A DNA stretch of 64,000 nucleotides, from assembly GCA_002375695.1 (NCBI GenBank), contig DFMO01000003.1, forward strand, positions 434,540-498,539. Reading direction: 5' to 3'. Source of the stretch: Flavobacteriaceae bacterium UBA3591. Lineage in GTDB: Bacteria > Bacteroidota > Bacteroidia > Flavobacteriales > Flavobacteriaceae. Below are positions 28,099-36,984 of the stretch, piece by piece. The translations under genes were made by a program, and so were the position numbers. The notes below the pieces were generated by a model that did not search any database, was not told the origin of the DNA, and worked only from the letters and a program-made list of their open reading frames with translations. The first letter of the stretch is position 1. Each line of letters begins with the position of its first letter.

Positions 28099-28479
28099 AT
28101 GAATTCAACTTTTACAAAAATCCTTACCATTATTCTGGGTTTAGGATTAGTTTTCTTTGGATTGAGTAAACTCGTTCATTTCAGTTTTATGCCTACCCAT
28201 ATCTATTCTGGGGCTGCAGCAATTTTTATTGATTCATTAAGTAATACCGGCTACTTGTTTAAGTTTGTAGGTATCTTAGAAATTTTTATTGGCGTATTGC
28301 TTATTATAAATAAATGGATACCATTTGCGCTGTTACTCTTGGCGCCAATAACGGTAAATATTTTACTGTTTCATCTATTTTTAGATACTCCAGGACTAAT
28401 AACTGCCCTTATCATTACAGTAGTTAATGCCGTTTTAATTTATAAACACTGGAAGGTCTATAAACCGTTATTTATATAG
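28099..28479 (+). CDS. DoxX-like membrane protein
   Basis: 126 residues with four hydrophobic helices. The first, ILGLGLVFFGLSKLVHF, carries the DoxX signature GxxFxxxGxxKL. Probably inner membrane; role unknown. Distantly similar in layout to the protein at 23175 but not a recent duplicate. It stands alone between asd and its own terminator. Confidence 0.8.
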   Translation: MNSTFTKILTIILGLGLVFFGLSKLVHFSFMPTHIYSGAAAIFIDSLSNTGYLFKFVGILEIFIGVLLIINKWIPFALLLLAPITVNILLFHLFLDTPGLITALIITVVNAVLIYKHWKVYKPLFI

Positions 28480-28501
28480 TTTTACTCGATTAAAGTATAA
28501 T

Positions 28502-28530
28502 AAAAGACTCCTATTGATGGAGTCTTTTTT
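28502..28530 (+). terminator. Terminator of the DoxX-like gene
   Basis: AAAAGACTCC / GGAGTCTTTT, a perfect 10-bp stem with a 7-nt loop and T run, 23 bp after the stop. Confidence 0.92.
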
Positions 28531-28557
28531 ATTGTAAATCTATTTACTTAAAAGCGT

Positions 28558-28565
28558 TATCTTTG
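28558..28565 (+). promoter_or_regulatory. Probable -7 box of the prolyl oligopeptidase gene
   Basis: TATCTTTG (TAnnTTTG), with TTG at 28532-28534 giving a 23-bp spacer, slightly longer than ideal. It lies 23 bp before the ATG. Confidence 0.5.
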
Positions 28566-28588
28566 TTTTTCTTAAAAAATTAAACCCT

Positions 28589-30736
28589 ATGAAATTTTCA
28601 ATTGCAACAATAACTTTGATGTTAGCCATGGTTGTTGGCCAGGCGCAAACAAAAAAAGAAATGTATTCTGTTAAATATCCAAAAACAAAGAAAGACAACA
28701 CGGTAGATACGTATTTTGGTGTTGAAGTAAAAGACCCTTATCGCTGGTTAGAAGATGATAGAAGTAAAGAAACCGCAGCTTGGGTTAAAGCTCAAAACAA
28801 GGTGACTTTTAATTATTTGGAAAAAATACCATTTCGAGAAGCATTAAAAAACAGACTTTCAGAGTTGTGGAATTATGAAAAAGTTGGTGCTCCTTTTAAA
28901 GAGGGAAAATACACGTATTTCTATAAAAATGACGGATTGCAAAACCAAAACGTTATTTATCGATATAAAACTGGTGATAGCCCAGAAACAGCTGAAATTT
29001 TCATAGATCCCAACACTTTTAAGGAAGATGGCACCATATCTTTAGGGCAGATTAGCTTTTCAAAAGATGGAAGCAAATTAGCTTATAGTATTTCTGAAGG
29101 TGGTAGCGACTGGCGAAAAGTGTTGGTTATGAATACCGAAACTAAAGAAATTATTGGCGATACGCTAAAAGACATTAAGTTTAGTGGAATTTCGTGGAAA
29201 GGTGAAGATGGGTTTTATTATTCAAGCTACGACAAACCGAAAGGGAGCGAGCTTTCGGCAAAAACAGATCAGCATAAAGTTTATTACCATAAATTAGGAA
29301 CGCCGCAAAGTACCGATAAAGTAATATTTGGGGCTTCACCTCAAGAAAAGCATAGATATGTTGGTGCACAGGTTACCGAAGACAATAAATATTTATTGAT
29401 TCGAGCGAGTACTTCAACATCCGGTAATAAACTGTTTATTAAAGATCTTACCAAGCCAAACGCTTCTTTGGTAACCATTTTAGACCATACTAATAGCGAT
29501 ACAAACGTTCTTGAAAACGTAGGCTCCAAATTGTATATAGTAACCAACCTCGATGCTCCAAACAAAAAAGTTGTCACTGTAGACGCAGGCAATCCAACCC
29601 CTGAAAATTGGAAAGACTTTATTCCTGAAACCGAAAATGTATTAACGCCAAGTACGGCAGGTGGGTATATTTTTGCAAAATATATGGTCGATGCTGTTTC
29701 AAAAGTAATGCAGTACGATTACGATGGAAAATTAATTAGAGAGGTTACTTTGCCAGGTGTTGGGACTGCAGGCGGCTTTGGTGCCAAAAAAGACGAAAAA
29801 GAATTATACTTTTCATTTACCAATTACGTTACGCCCGGAAGCATTTATAAATACGATATTAAAAATGGAACGTCTGAATTATTTATAAAACCTGAAATAG
29901 ACTTTAATCCGGAGCAATTTGAAAGCATGCAAGTATTTTATACTTCAAAAGACGGTACTAAAATCCCGATGATTATTACTCATAAAAAAGGATTAGAATT
30001 AAACGGTAAAAACCCAACAATCCTTTACGGGTACGGAGGTTTTAATATTAGCTTAACGCCAAGCTTTAGCATTGCCAATGCGGTATGGATGGAGCAAGGT
30101 GGTATTTATGCTGTTCCAAATTTACGCGGTGGAGGTGAATATGGAAAGAAATGGCATGACGCAGGAACGCAAATGAAAAAACAAAACGTATTTGATGATT
30201 TTATTGCTGCAGCCGAATATTTAATAGAAAATGATTACACTTCAAGTAGTTATTTGGCAATTCGTGGTGGCTCTAATGGCGGATTGCTTGTGGGAGCTAC
30301 AATGACGCAGCGTCCAGATTTAATGAAGGTTGCTTTACCTGCAGTAGGCGTTTTAGATATGCTTCGCTACCACACTTTTACTGCTGGAGCAGGATGGGCA
30401 TATGATTACGGTACTGCCGAAGATAGTAAAGAAATGTTTACGTATTTAAAGAATTATTCGCCTTTACACAATGTAAATGCAGATACAGCATACCCTGCAA
30501 CCTTAATTACTACAGGCGATCACGATGACAGAGTTGTGCCAGCACATAGTTTTAAATTTGCAGCCGAATTACAAGACAAACAAAGCGGAAGCAATCCTGT
30601 TTTAATTAGAATTGAAACCGATGCCGGTCACGGAGCCGGAACACCCGTAAGTAAAACTATTGAACAATATGCAGATATTTTTGGATTTACTCTCTTTAAT
30701 ATGGGGTTTGAAAAACTGCCAAAAACACTAAACTAA
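28589..30736 (+). CDS. Prolyl oligopeptidase family protein (S9A)
   Basis: A 715-residue serine peptidase that cuts short peptides after proline. A signal peptide (to about GQAQ/TKK, residue 20) suggests periplasmic location. The N-terminal segment VKDPYRWLEDDRSKET and a seven-bladed propeller (about 85-430) precede the alpha/beta-hydrolase domain. The triad is S562 in RGGSNGG, Asp in TGDHDDRVVP and His in DAGHGAG. It ends in a strong bidirectional terminator. Substrate preference beyond prolyl peptides cannot be read. Confidence 0.92.
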   Translation: MKFSIATITLMLAMVVGQAQTKKEMYSVKYPKTKKDNTVDTYFGVEVKDPYRWLEDDRSKETAAWVKAQNKVTFNYLEKIPFREALKNRLSELWNYEKVGAPFKEGKYTYFYKNDGLQNQNVIYRYKTGDSPETAEIFIDPNTFKEDGTISLGQISFSKDGSKLAYSISEGGSDWRKVLVMNTETKEIIGDTLKDIKFSGISWKGEDGFYYSSYDKPKGSELSAKTDQHKVYYHKLGTPQSTDKVIFGASPQEKHRYVGAQVTEDNKYLLIRASTSTSGNKLFIKDLTKPNASLVTILDHTNSDTNVLENVGSKLYIVTNLDAPNKKVVTVDAGNPTPENWKDFIPETENVLTPSTAGGYIFAKYMVDAVSKVMQYDYDGKLIREVTLPGVGTAGGFGAKKDEKELYFSFTNYVTPGSIYKYDIKNGTSELFIKPEIDFNPEQFESMQVFYTSKDGTKIPMIITHKKGLELNGKNPTILYGYGGFNISLTPSFSIANAVWMEQGGIYAVPNLRGGGEYGKKWHDAGTQMKKQNVFDDFIAAAEYLIENDYTSSSYLAIRGGSNGGLLVGATMTQRPDLMKVALPAVGVLDMLRYHTFTAGAGWAYDYGTAEDSKEMFTYLKNYSPLHNVNADTAYPATLITTGDHDDRVVPAHSFKFAAELQDKQSGSNPVLIRIETDAGHGAGTPVSKTIEQYADIFGFTLFNMGFEKLPKTLN

Positions 30737-30742
30737 TTTATT

Positions 30743-30773
30743 AAAAAAGCCCTGCAAGTTGCAGGGCTTTTTT
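30743..30773. terminator. Bidirectional terminator between prolyl oligopeptidase and gpsA
   Basis: A6-GCCCTGC / GCAGGGC-T6 with loop AAGTT, with A and T tracts on both sides. It serves both convergent genes; its right end touches the gpsA stop. Confidence 0.93.
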
Positions 30774-31777
30774 TAGTTTAATTTTTCGGTTAATTTTTTA
30801 AATGTTTTCTTTGGATCTTTATTGTCATACAGCACCGCGTGTACAGCATTTATAATAGGTGTTTTTGCTTTTTTCTTACCTTTTTGTTGGTTTAAGGCGT
30901 AGGCGCTTTTTGTGGCGTAATAACCTTCGGCTATCATACTCATTTCTAATTGAGCGCTTTTTACAGTATATCCTTTACCTATCATATTTCCGAATAATCT
31001 ATTTCTACTAAAAATAGAATATCCCGTAACGAGTAAATCGCCTAGGTAAGCCGAGTCGTTTATGTCGCGCTTCATTTTATGTACTTTTTTCACGTACTTT
31101 TTCATTTCTCTAATTGCGTTACTCATAAGTACGCTTTGAAAATTGTCGCCATACCCTAAGCCATGGGCTATTCCGGCAGCAATGGCGTAAATATTTTTTA
31201 GCATGGCGGCGTATTCAATTCCTAAAACATCGTCGCTAGTGGTACAGTTTATATAATCGCTACGTAATACACTTGCAATAAGTTGGGCCTTTTCTTCATC
31301 GGCACTGGCAATGGTAAGATATGAGAGGCGCTCTAGGGCGACTTCTTCGGCGTGGCAGGGGCCCGAAATTACACCAATGTTATTAAAAGAAACTTTATAA
31401 TGTGTGTTAAAATGATCGCCAACAATTAAACTTGTTTCGGGAACAATCCCTTTTATGGCCGAAAATACAATTTTACCTTCCAATGAAACAGTTAGTTTTT
31501 CTAGTTCACTATGAAGAAAAGCCGAAGGAATTACAAATATGAGAATATCGGCATTGCGAACCGTTTCATTAATGTCGTTACTAAGTTTTAGTTGTTGTAA
31601 ATTAAACTCTACCGAGCTTAAATAATTGGGGTTATGACCGTGTTTTTTAAGATGTTCTAAAGCGTAATTATTACGCATATACCATCCTATTTCATCAAGG
31701 TTTTCACAAAGCATTTTTACAATGGCTGTAGCCCAACTACCACCGCCAAAAACTGCATATTTAGGGTTTTCTAACAT
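30773..31777 (-). CDS. gpsA: Glycerol-3-phosphate dehydrogenase [NAD(P)+]
   Basis: 334 residues; reduces dihydroxyacetone phosphate to glycerol 3-phosphate for phospholipid synthesis. The dinucleotide motif is FGGGSWATAI (about 9-18), with the conserved ISGPCHAEEV (about 140-149), GIEYAAMLKNIYAIAAGIA with the catalytic Lys, and NRLFGNMIGKG. Soluble. It has its own upstream region, separated from nadD by 308 bp. Confidence 0.94.
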   Translation of the reverse strand: MLENPKYAVFGGGSWATAIVKMLCENLDEIGWYMRNNYALEHLKKHGHNPNYLSSVEFNLQQLKLSNDINETVRNADILIFVIPSAFLHSELEKLTVSLEGKIVFSAIKGIVPETSLIVGDHFNTHYKVSFNNIGVISGPCHAEEVALERLSYLTIASADEEKAQLIASVLRSDYINCTTSDDVLGIEYAAMLKNIYAIAAGIAHGLGYGDNFQSVLMSNAIREMKKYVKKVHKMKRDINDSAYLGDLLVTGYSIFSRNRLFGNMIGKGYTVKSAQLEMSMIAEGYYATKSAYALNQQKGKKKAKTPIINAVHAVLYDNKDPKKTFKKLTEKLN

Positions 31778-32085
31778 TCGTGTTATTTCAAATTTAACTA
31801 GTAAGCAATTTTGAAAATTAAGCTTTAAAAAAAAATTAATTTCCGTGTTATCTTATAAAGTAAAAGGACATTTCAAAAGTACACAATTCAAACTTAAACT
31901 TTTAACAGTAACTTAAGAATGCAAATGCAATCATGTTGTAATAAGTCACGTTATTTGCAGTGATTGTTGAAATGATACTTTCTAAATTAAGAGAAGTTTC
32001 AATAATTTTGGTTGGTTATTGAGTTTAAACCGCTCCCCAAGTAAGTCTATTTGGTGGGGCGGTTTTTCAATAATTGTCGAAATAG
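31778..32085. other. 308-bp gap between gpsA and nadD
   Basis: There is no supportable gene. On the minus strand TACTTTTG (31874-31881) is a likely -7 box for gpsA, with a leader of about 90 nt. Near the nadD end there is a GC-rich hairpin at 32027-32067. The rest is AT-rich with no repeat. Confidence 0.6.
32027..32067. terminator. GC-rich hairpin after nadD
   Basis: AAACCGC-T-CCCC / GGGGCGGTTT with a loop of about 15 nt. The longer T tract is on the plus-strand side (GGTTTTTC); the minus-strand side has only TTTAAA. It is the likely nadD terminator by position, but its polarity would better suit a plus-strand transcript. Confidence 0.6.
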
Positions 32086-32676
32086 CTATTTATAAAAATT
32101 CATTTCATCGATATACTTCCAAACGTTTGCAGAGAGCATTGGTTTAATATTTTTTCCAAATTTTATACCTTTTCTAATAAATGTGGAAGAAAGTTCAATA
32201 ATAGGTGCTTCTATCCTATCAATTTTGGGATGATTGTCAAATTGTGTTTCTACAGTTCCTTCTGAAATACGCGGGTAAACGTAAATAGAATATCTATCCA
32301 AAATTACTTCATAGTTTTTCCATTTGTGAAGGCTCTTTAAATTGTCTTCTCCCATAATTAAACTGTAATTATTATGAGGGTATTTTTCTTCCAAATATGC
32401 CAATGTTTTTACGGTATAATTAGGTTGTGGAAGGCCAAACTCTACATTACTCGCCTTTAAATTTGGATAGTCTTCTAAGGCCATGTAAACCATTTCAAAT
32501 CTATGGTAATCTGCCAACAAATTCTTTTTCTTTTTATGCGGGTTGTGCGGTGTTACAACGAGCCAAATTTCGTCTAGATCGCTGTATTCTACCAAGTGGT
32601 TGGCAATTATTAAGTGCCCCACATGAATTGGGTTAAACGTGCCAAAATACAACCCTATTTTTTTTGAAATTTTCAA
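32086..32676 (-). CDS. nadD: Nicotinate-nucleotide adenylyltransferase
   Basis: A 196-residue nucleotidyltransferase that adenylates nicotinate mononucleotide in NAD synthesis. The family signature GTFNPIHVGHL (about 12-22) and the C-terminal SSTFIRKGIKFGKNIKPMLSANVWKYI (ISSTxIR motif) are intact. Part of a minus-strand set yicC-gmk-nadD with short gaps (14 bp and 0 bp), an arrangement often seen in Bacteroidetes. Confidence 0.95.
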   Translation of the reverse strand: MKISKKIGLYFGTFNPIHVGHLIIANHLVEYSDLDEIWLVVTPHNPHKKKKNLLADYHRFEMVYMALEDYPNLKASNVEFGLPQPNYTVKTLAYLEEKYPHNNYSLIMGEDNLKSLHKWKNYEVILDRYSIYVYPRISEGTVETQFDNHPKIDRIEAPIIELSSTFIRKGIKFGKNIKPMLSANVWKYIDEMNFYK

Positions 32677-32690
32677 AACTGTAAAACTGC

Positions 32691-33263
32691 TTATTTATTA
32701 ATAAAATCTGCAACCAAATCATGCGCTTCTTGCAGTGCAATTTCCAAATCGTAATTTTTAATAATCTTGTCGAATTGTGGTGCGGTTGCCAGCTCAACCG
32801 ATGCTTTTGCAATACGCATATTGATACGTTCGTCGCTCTCAGTCTTGCGTTTTTTAAGTCTTATTTTAAGCTCGTCTATACTTGGCGGTTTTACAAAAAC
32901 GGCCAAGGTTTTATCTGGAAATTTCTTTTTAATACGCAGGCCGCCAGCAACGTCTATATCAAAAATTACATTTTTACCTTGGCTCCAAATACGTTCTACT
33001 TCACTTTTTAAAGTGCCGTAAAAATTATCGCGATATACTTCTTCCCACTCGAGAAAATCATCGTTTTTAATATGTTGTTTAAAATCGCGTAACGATATAA
33101 AGTAATAATTTTCGCCGTGTTTTTCATCGCCGCGAGCTTCTCTTGAAGTACAAGAAACCGAAAACGCTAAGTTTAAATCTTTTTGTTTTAGCAAATGTTG
33201 TACAATGGTAGTTTTTCCACTGCCAGACGGTGCCGAAAAAACAATTAACTTTCCTCCTTTCAT
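32691..33263 (-). CDS. gmk: Guanylate kinase
   Basis: 190 residues; phosphorylates GMP to GDP. The P-loop is SAPSGSGKTT (about 9-18), with the GMP-binding SCTSREARGDEKHGENYYF (about 38-56) and the lid region KKRKTESDERINMR. Adjoins yicC without a gap, so it is probably translated from the same mRNA. Confidence 0.96.
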   Translation of the reverse strand: MKGGKLIVFSAPSGSGKTTIVQHLLKQKDLNLAFSVSCTSREARGDEKHGENYYFISLRDFKQHIKNDDFLEWEEVYRDNFYGTLKSEVERIWSQGKNVIFDIDVAGGLRIKKKFPDKTLAVFVKPPSIDELKIRLKKRKTESDERINMRIAKASVELATAPQFDKIIKNYDLEIALQEAHDLVADFINK

Positions 33264-34121
33264 CTATAAAACGTTTAGGGCTTGTTCCTTAATCTTTTCT
33301 AATTCATCTTTCATTTGCACCACGAGTTGTTGCATAGGCGCATAATTTGCTTTGCTGCCAATGGTGTTAATTTCGCGACCAATTTCTTGTGTGATAAAAC
33401 CCAATTTTTTTCCGTTAGAGTCGCCAGATTTTAGGGCTTTATTAAAATAATCTAAGTGATTGTTTAAGCGTACTTTCTCTTCGGTAATATCATATTTTTC
33501 GAGGTAGTAGATTAATTCTTGTTCAAACCTATTTTCATCTACTTTCTCTTTTATATCTGTCACCGCTTTTCGCAATCGTTCTTTTACGGCATCTACGCGT
33601 TCGGGATCTATCGCAATAATTTCTTCTAACAATTGCGAAATATTTTTTGACCGTGCTAAAAAATCATTTTCAAGTGCAATCCCTTCATCTGTTCTGTATT
33701 TATTAATTGCATCCAGCGCTTGATCAATTCCTTCTAAAATAGCTGTGTATTCTTTTTCATCAATTTCTTCGCGCTCTGTTTTTAAAGCATCGGGCATACG
33801 TACTGCCATTTTAAGCAGCTCCATAGGGTCGCCATTTACAACATTTGCCAATTGATTAATGTAGTTATTTACTGCAGCCTCGTTTAGTTGGCTGGTAACC
33901 GCTTGGCCAGTAACTTCAATGTAGAGAGAGAAATCTATTTTTCCGCGTTGTAATGATTTTGCAAGCAAGTCGCGTATCTCTAACTCTTTTTCGCGGTAAG
34001 TGGACGGTACACGAGTATTTATGTCGAGACCTTTACTGTTTAAAGACTTAATTTCTATTGTAATTGTTTTGGAAGGCAATTGAACTACTTCTTTGCCATA
34101 GCCCGTCATGGATTGGATCAT
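33264..34121 (-). CDS. yicC: YicC/YloC family endoribonuclease
   Basis: 285 residues. The N-terminal YicC domain begins IQSMTGYGKEVVQLPSKTITIEIKSLNSKGLD, and the C-terminal DUF1732 ends in GSKANYAPMQQLVVQMKDELEKIKEQALNVL. E. coli YicC has been reported as an endoribonuclease; the same activity here is inferred from full-length family match. First gene of the yicC-gmk-nadD unit. Confidence 0.92.
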   Translation of the reverse strand: MIQSMTGYGKEVVQLPSKTITIEIKSLNSKGLDINTRVPSTYREKELEIRDLLAKSLQRGKIDFSLYIEVTGQAVTSQLNEAAVNNYINQLANVVNGDPMELLKMAVRMPDALKTEREEIDEKEYTAILEGIDQALDAINKYRTDEGIALENDFLARSKNISQLLEEIIAIDPERVDAVKERLRKAVTDIKEKVDENRFEQELIYYLEKYDITEEKVRLNNHLDYFNKALKSGDSNGKKLGFITQEIGREINTIGSKANYAPMQQLVVQMKDELEKIKEQALNVL

Positions 34122-34175
34122 ATTCCTATTATATTGAGGGGCAAAGGTAATTAATTCTTATTTCAGAAATTTTAA

Positions 34176-35141
34176 TTATAAAAGATTGTTATTTAAAAAC
34201 TTTAAACTTCGCTTTTCGCTATAATAAACGCTATTTGTTTGGTGGAACCCCACGTGCCCGCCGTATTTACTTATCTCTAAAAATATGTTTTTACTATTTG
34301 AAGCTATGTGGGTGGGGTAACATTGTGGCGATAGAAAACTATCGTTGGCAGCATTTAAAATATAAGTGGGAATTTTAATATTTGGTAGAAATTGTAAACT
34401 GCTGTTCTTTTCGTAATAATCAAAAGCGTTTTTAAACCCGTGCGCTGGGGCAGTATACAGGTCATCGAACTGTAAAAGTGAGGTAATTTTTTTATAATCT
34501 GAAACTGTCATTTTTTCGGGAAAATCTTCCATCTTCGACTTATATTTTTTGCGTAAATTTTTTAAAAATGAAGTGCGATACACCCAGTTGTAATATTTTT
34601 CTAGAGCGTGTAAAGAACCTTTTAAATCTAGCGGGGTAGAAATGGCAACCGCTTTTTTTATTTCCTTCGGAAGCGTTTGGCGCTCACCCAAATATTTTAA
34701 AGTTAAGTTTCCGCCTAGGCTAAACCCCTGTAAAGCGATTTCGGCATATTTGTTTTTGCTTAAAATTGAATTAATTATCAATTCCAAATCGTCTGTTTTA
34801 CCGGCATTATACGATTGGTACATAAGGTTTTTTTCGCCACTACAACCTCGTAAGTTTACCCCGGCAACATCCCAGCCGTAGTTGTTCAAAATTTTGGCTT
34901 GCCCCTTTATATAAGCGCGCTGCGCATTTCCTTCTAACCCGTGTAGTAAAATTGCAACTTTCAATGTTGCGTTTTCTGCGTAAGACCAATCGATGTCTAT
35001 AAAATCTGGACCTACAATTTCAATGCGTTCCCGGTGTTGAACCACTGCGGGTACGGGTCTTATTTTTGAAGAATAGATTGTAGAAAAATGCCCGTTTGTA
35101 AAAGGAAATGGCGGATTGTATTTGCTATTAATTAGCGGCAT
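34176..35141 (-). CDS. Alpha/beta hydrolase, YheT family
   Basis: A 321-residue hydrolase of the YheT/ABHD1-3 group, with N-terminal NGHFSTIYSS, the oxyanion segment LLHGLEGNAQRAYIKG, the nucleophile elbow QGFSLGGNLTLKYLG, an Asp in NAANDSFLSP and a His in GGHVGFH. The substrate is likely an ester or lipid, unproven. Divergent from the thioesterase gene at 35228. Confidence 0.88.
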   Translation of the reverse strand: MPLINSKYNPPFPFTNGHFSTIYSSKIRPVPAVVQHRERIEIVGPDFIDIDWSYAENATLKVAILLHGLEGNAQRAYIKGQAKILNNYGWDVAGVNLRGCSGEKNLMYQSYNAGKTDDLELIINSILSKNKYAEIALQGFSLGGNLTLKYLGERQTLPKEIKKAVAISTPLDLKGSLHALEKYYNWVYRTSFLKNLRKKYKSKMEDFPEKMTVSDYKKITSLLQFDDLYTAPAHGFKNAFDYYEKNSSLQFLPNIKIPTYILNAANDSFLSPQCYPTHIASNSKNIFLEISKYGGHVGFHQTNSVYYSEKRSLKFLNNNLL

Positions 35142-35227
35142 TTTTTGAAAATAACTTTAACACAAACTAAACAAATTTACTATGCTTGCATAACAAAAGT
35201 AGTTTAAATTTGTACAAAAATTTGATT

Positions 35228-35716
35228 ATGTATACAAAAGAATTTGAAATACGTTGGAGTGATGTAGACGCGAATCGTCATTTACGAAATAGCGCTTATA
35301 TAGATTATATGAGTCATACCCGAATGGCGTTTATGATGGAGGCAGGAATGAATCAAAAAAGTCTTGCAAAACATAATTTGGGTCCTGTGGCATTTTATGA
35401 GCATATGTATTATTTCCGCGAATTTTTTCCGGGGCAACCAGTATATGTTTCACTTCAATTAAAAGGATTGTCTGAAGACGGAATGTACTTTGAATTTTTA
35501 CATAATTTTTATGATAAAGATGGTCGTAACTGTGCGCGTTGCGAAATGATGGGCGGATGGATAGATTTAATGAGCAGAAAGCTTTCTGGGTTGCCGAAAG
35601 AATTTTACGAACAGTTTGACGCCTTAGAAAAAACAGACGATTTCAGAATTCTAACTAAAGAAAATACTCGTAAGTATAGCCAGCGTCCAAAAGATATAAC
35701 TACTACTATTGTTTAA
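35228..35716 (+). CDS. Acyl-CoA thioesterase, 4HBT hotdog fold
   Basis: 162 residues from the ATG at 35228 (MYTKEFEIRWSDVDANRHL). An in-frame ATG at 35186 would add 14 residues with no family match, and a TAAATTTG box lies between the two. The motif WSDVDANRHLRNSAYIDYM contains the catalytic Asp of 4-hydroxybenzoyl-CoA-thioesterase-like proteins. The acyl substrate is unknown. Its last 4 bp overlap the convergent EamA gene. Confidence 0.86.
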   Translation: MYTKEFEIRWSDVDANRHLRNSAYIDYMSHTRMAFMMEAGMNQKSLAKHNLGPVAFYEHMYYFREFFPGQPVYVSLQLKGLSEDGMYFEFLHNFYDKDGRNCARCEMMGGWIDLMSRKLSGLPKEFYEQFDALEKTDDFRILTKENTRKYSQRPKDITTTIV

Positions 35717-36615
35717 GAAATCACCAATGGTTTTTTAGGTTTTCGGGTGGATAGATAAACTCCTAAAAATATTAGTGCGGCGGCGCCAATTCTTAAAGCG
35801 TTTATAGTATCGGCCCCCACCATAACTGCAAAAATTGTGGCAATTACGGGTTGTAAATAAATAAACACGCCAACGGTTGAAGGACTTAATTGTTTTAATG
35901 CAAAAATGTTAAACAAGTAAGTTAAAAATGAAGTTGCTACAACCACAAATGCCAATTGTCCAATTTGAGAGGCGGTGAGCTCTATCCATGCAACTTGATA
36001 AAACTCAGATATTCCAATTGGTAGATTGATAAAAAAAGCTATTAGAAATAGAAATTTTAATAGCGTAATTGCCTTATATTTCGCCACCAGCGGTTTTACT
36101 AAAATAATATAAAACGAATACGATATTGCGTTTAAAATGAACAGAGAATTTCCCAAGGGTATATTGGGGGCGTTGGTTTGCGTTTTTTCCTGAAAAAGAA
36201 TAAGTATTAACGCGCCAGAAAGCCCCAAAACTATCCCCGTAGTTTTTAACCACGTTATGTGCTCCCTAAGTATTAAAGCCGTGAGCAATAATAATAACAC
36301 GGGTGTAATAGTCATAGAAACTGAACTGTTAATAGGGGTTGATAAGCTTAACCCTTTAAAAAACATAAGCATGTTTAAAACCATTCCAAAAATGGCGCAG
36401 GCTACAATTCGCAGCCAGTCTTTACGATCTATTTTTTCAGATTTGTAAAAAAGACTTAATATCCAAAACAAAATAGCCGCACCCCCAACGCGTAAAACAA
36501 TAAAACCAAAGGGTTGAATTACGTGTGGCATCAATCCTTTGGCAATTGTATGGTTTATTCCGTAAATAACTTCGGTGCCGGTGGCGGCAAGAATGGCTAT
36601 TAAGCGCTTGTCCAT
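35713..36615 (-). CDS. EamA/DMT-family exporter
   Basis: 300 residues, ten predicted hydrophobic helices in two EamA repeats of five: GTEVIYGINHTIAKG near the N-terminus, and SYSFYIILVKPLV then GVFIYLQPVIATIFAVMVG in the second half. Probably exports small metabolites. It follows the ArsC-like gene with a 2-bp gap on the same strand, so they are cotranscribed. Confidence 0.9.
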   Translation of the reverse strand: MDKRLIAILAATGTEVIYGINHTIAKGLMPHVIQPFGFIVLRVGGAAILFWILSLFYKSEKIDRKDWLRIVACAIFGMVLNMLMFFKGLSLSTPINSSVSMTITPVLLLLLTALILREHITWLKTTGIVLGLSGALILILFQEKTQTNAPNIPLGNSLFILNAISYSFYIILVKPLVAKYKAITLLKFLFLIAFFINLPIGISEFYQVAWIELTASQIGQLAFVVVATSFLTYLFNIFALKQLSPSTVGVFIYLQPVIATIFAVMVGADTINALRIGAAALIFLGVYLSTRKPKKPLVIS

Positions 36616-36617
36616 TG

Positions 36618-36974
36618 CTAATTGGGATGGATAGATAGTTTTGCCGCAGCAACTGTTTTTTTACTGCTACCTATAAAAATCTCATCGTTATTTACTATTA
36701 CTGGGCGTTTTAAAAATGTATAGTGTTCTAAAATTAACGCTTTGTAATCTTCTTCAAGTAATTCTTCGTTTTTTAAATTGCGCTCTTTGTACAAGCGTGC
36801 TCTCTTGCTAAATAATTCTTCAAAACTATCGGTTAAATTAAAAAGCTCGTCCAATTCTTCTTCGGTAATTCCTTGTGTTTTTATATCCTGCATGATAAAA
36901 GAAGAGGGAATTTCAATTTCGTTTAATACCCTTTTACACGTATCGCAGGTAGACAAATAATATACTTTTTGCAT
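36618..36974 (-). CDS. ArsC/Spx-family thioredoxin-fold protein
   Basis: 118 residues with the N-terminal CDTC redox motif (C10, C13) and the C-terminal FLKRPVIVNNDEIFIG signature of the ArsC family. True arsenate reductases have CxxxxCR-type sites; a CxxC like this is closer to Spx/YffB-type members. The function is therefore open: thiol redox or regulation is more likely than arsenate resistance, and no ars genes are near. Confidence 0.83.
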   Translation of the reverse strand: MQKVYYLSTCDTCKRVLNEIEIPSSFIMQDIKTQGITEEELDELFNLTDSFEELFSKRARLYKERNLKNEELLEEDYKALILEHYTFLKRPVIVNNDEIFIGSSKKTVAAAKLSIHPN

Positions 36975-36984
36975 AACATTAAAT

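Noticed and set aside
36618..36974. Arsenate reductase of a resistance operon
   Set aside because: The active site is CxxC, and no arsB, arsR or acr3 gene is nearby.
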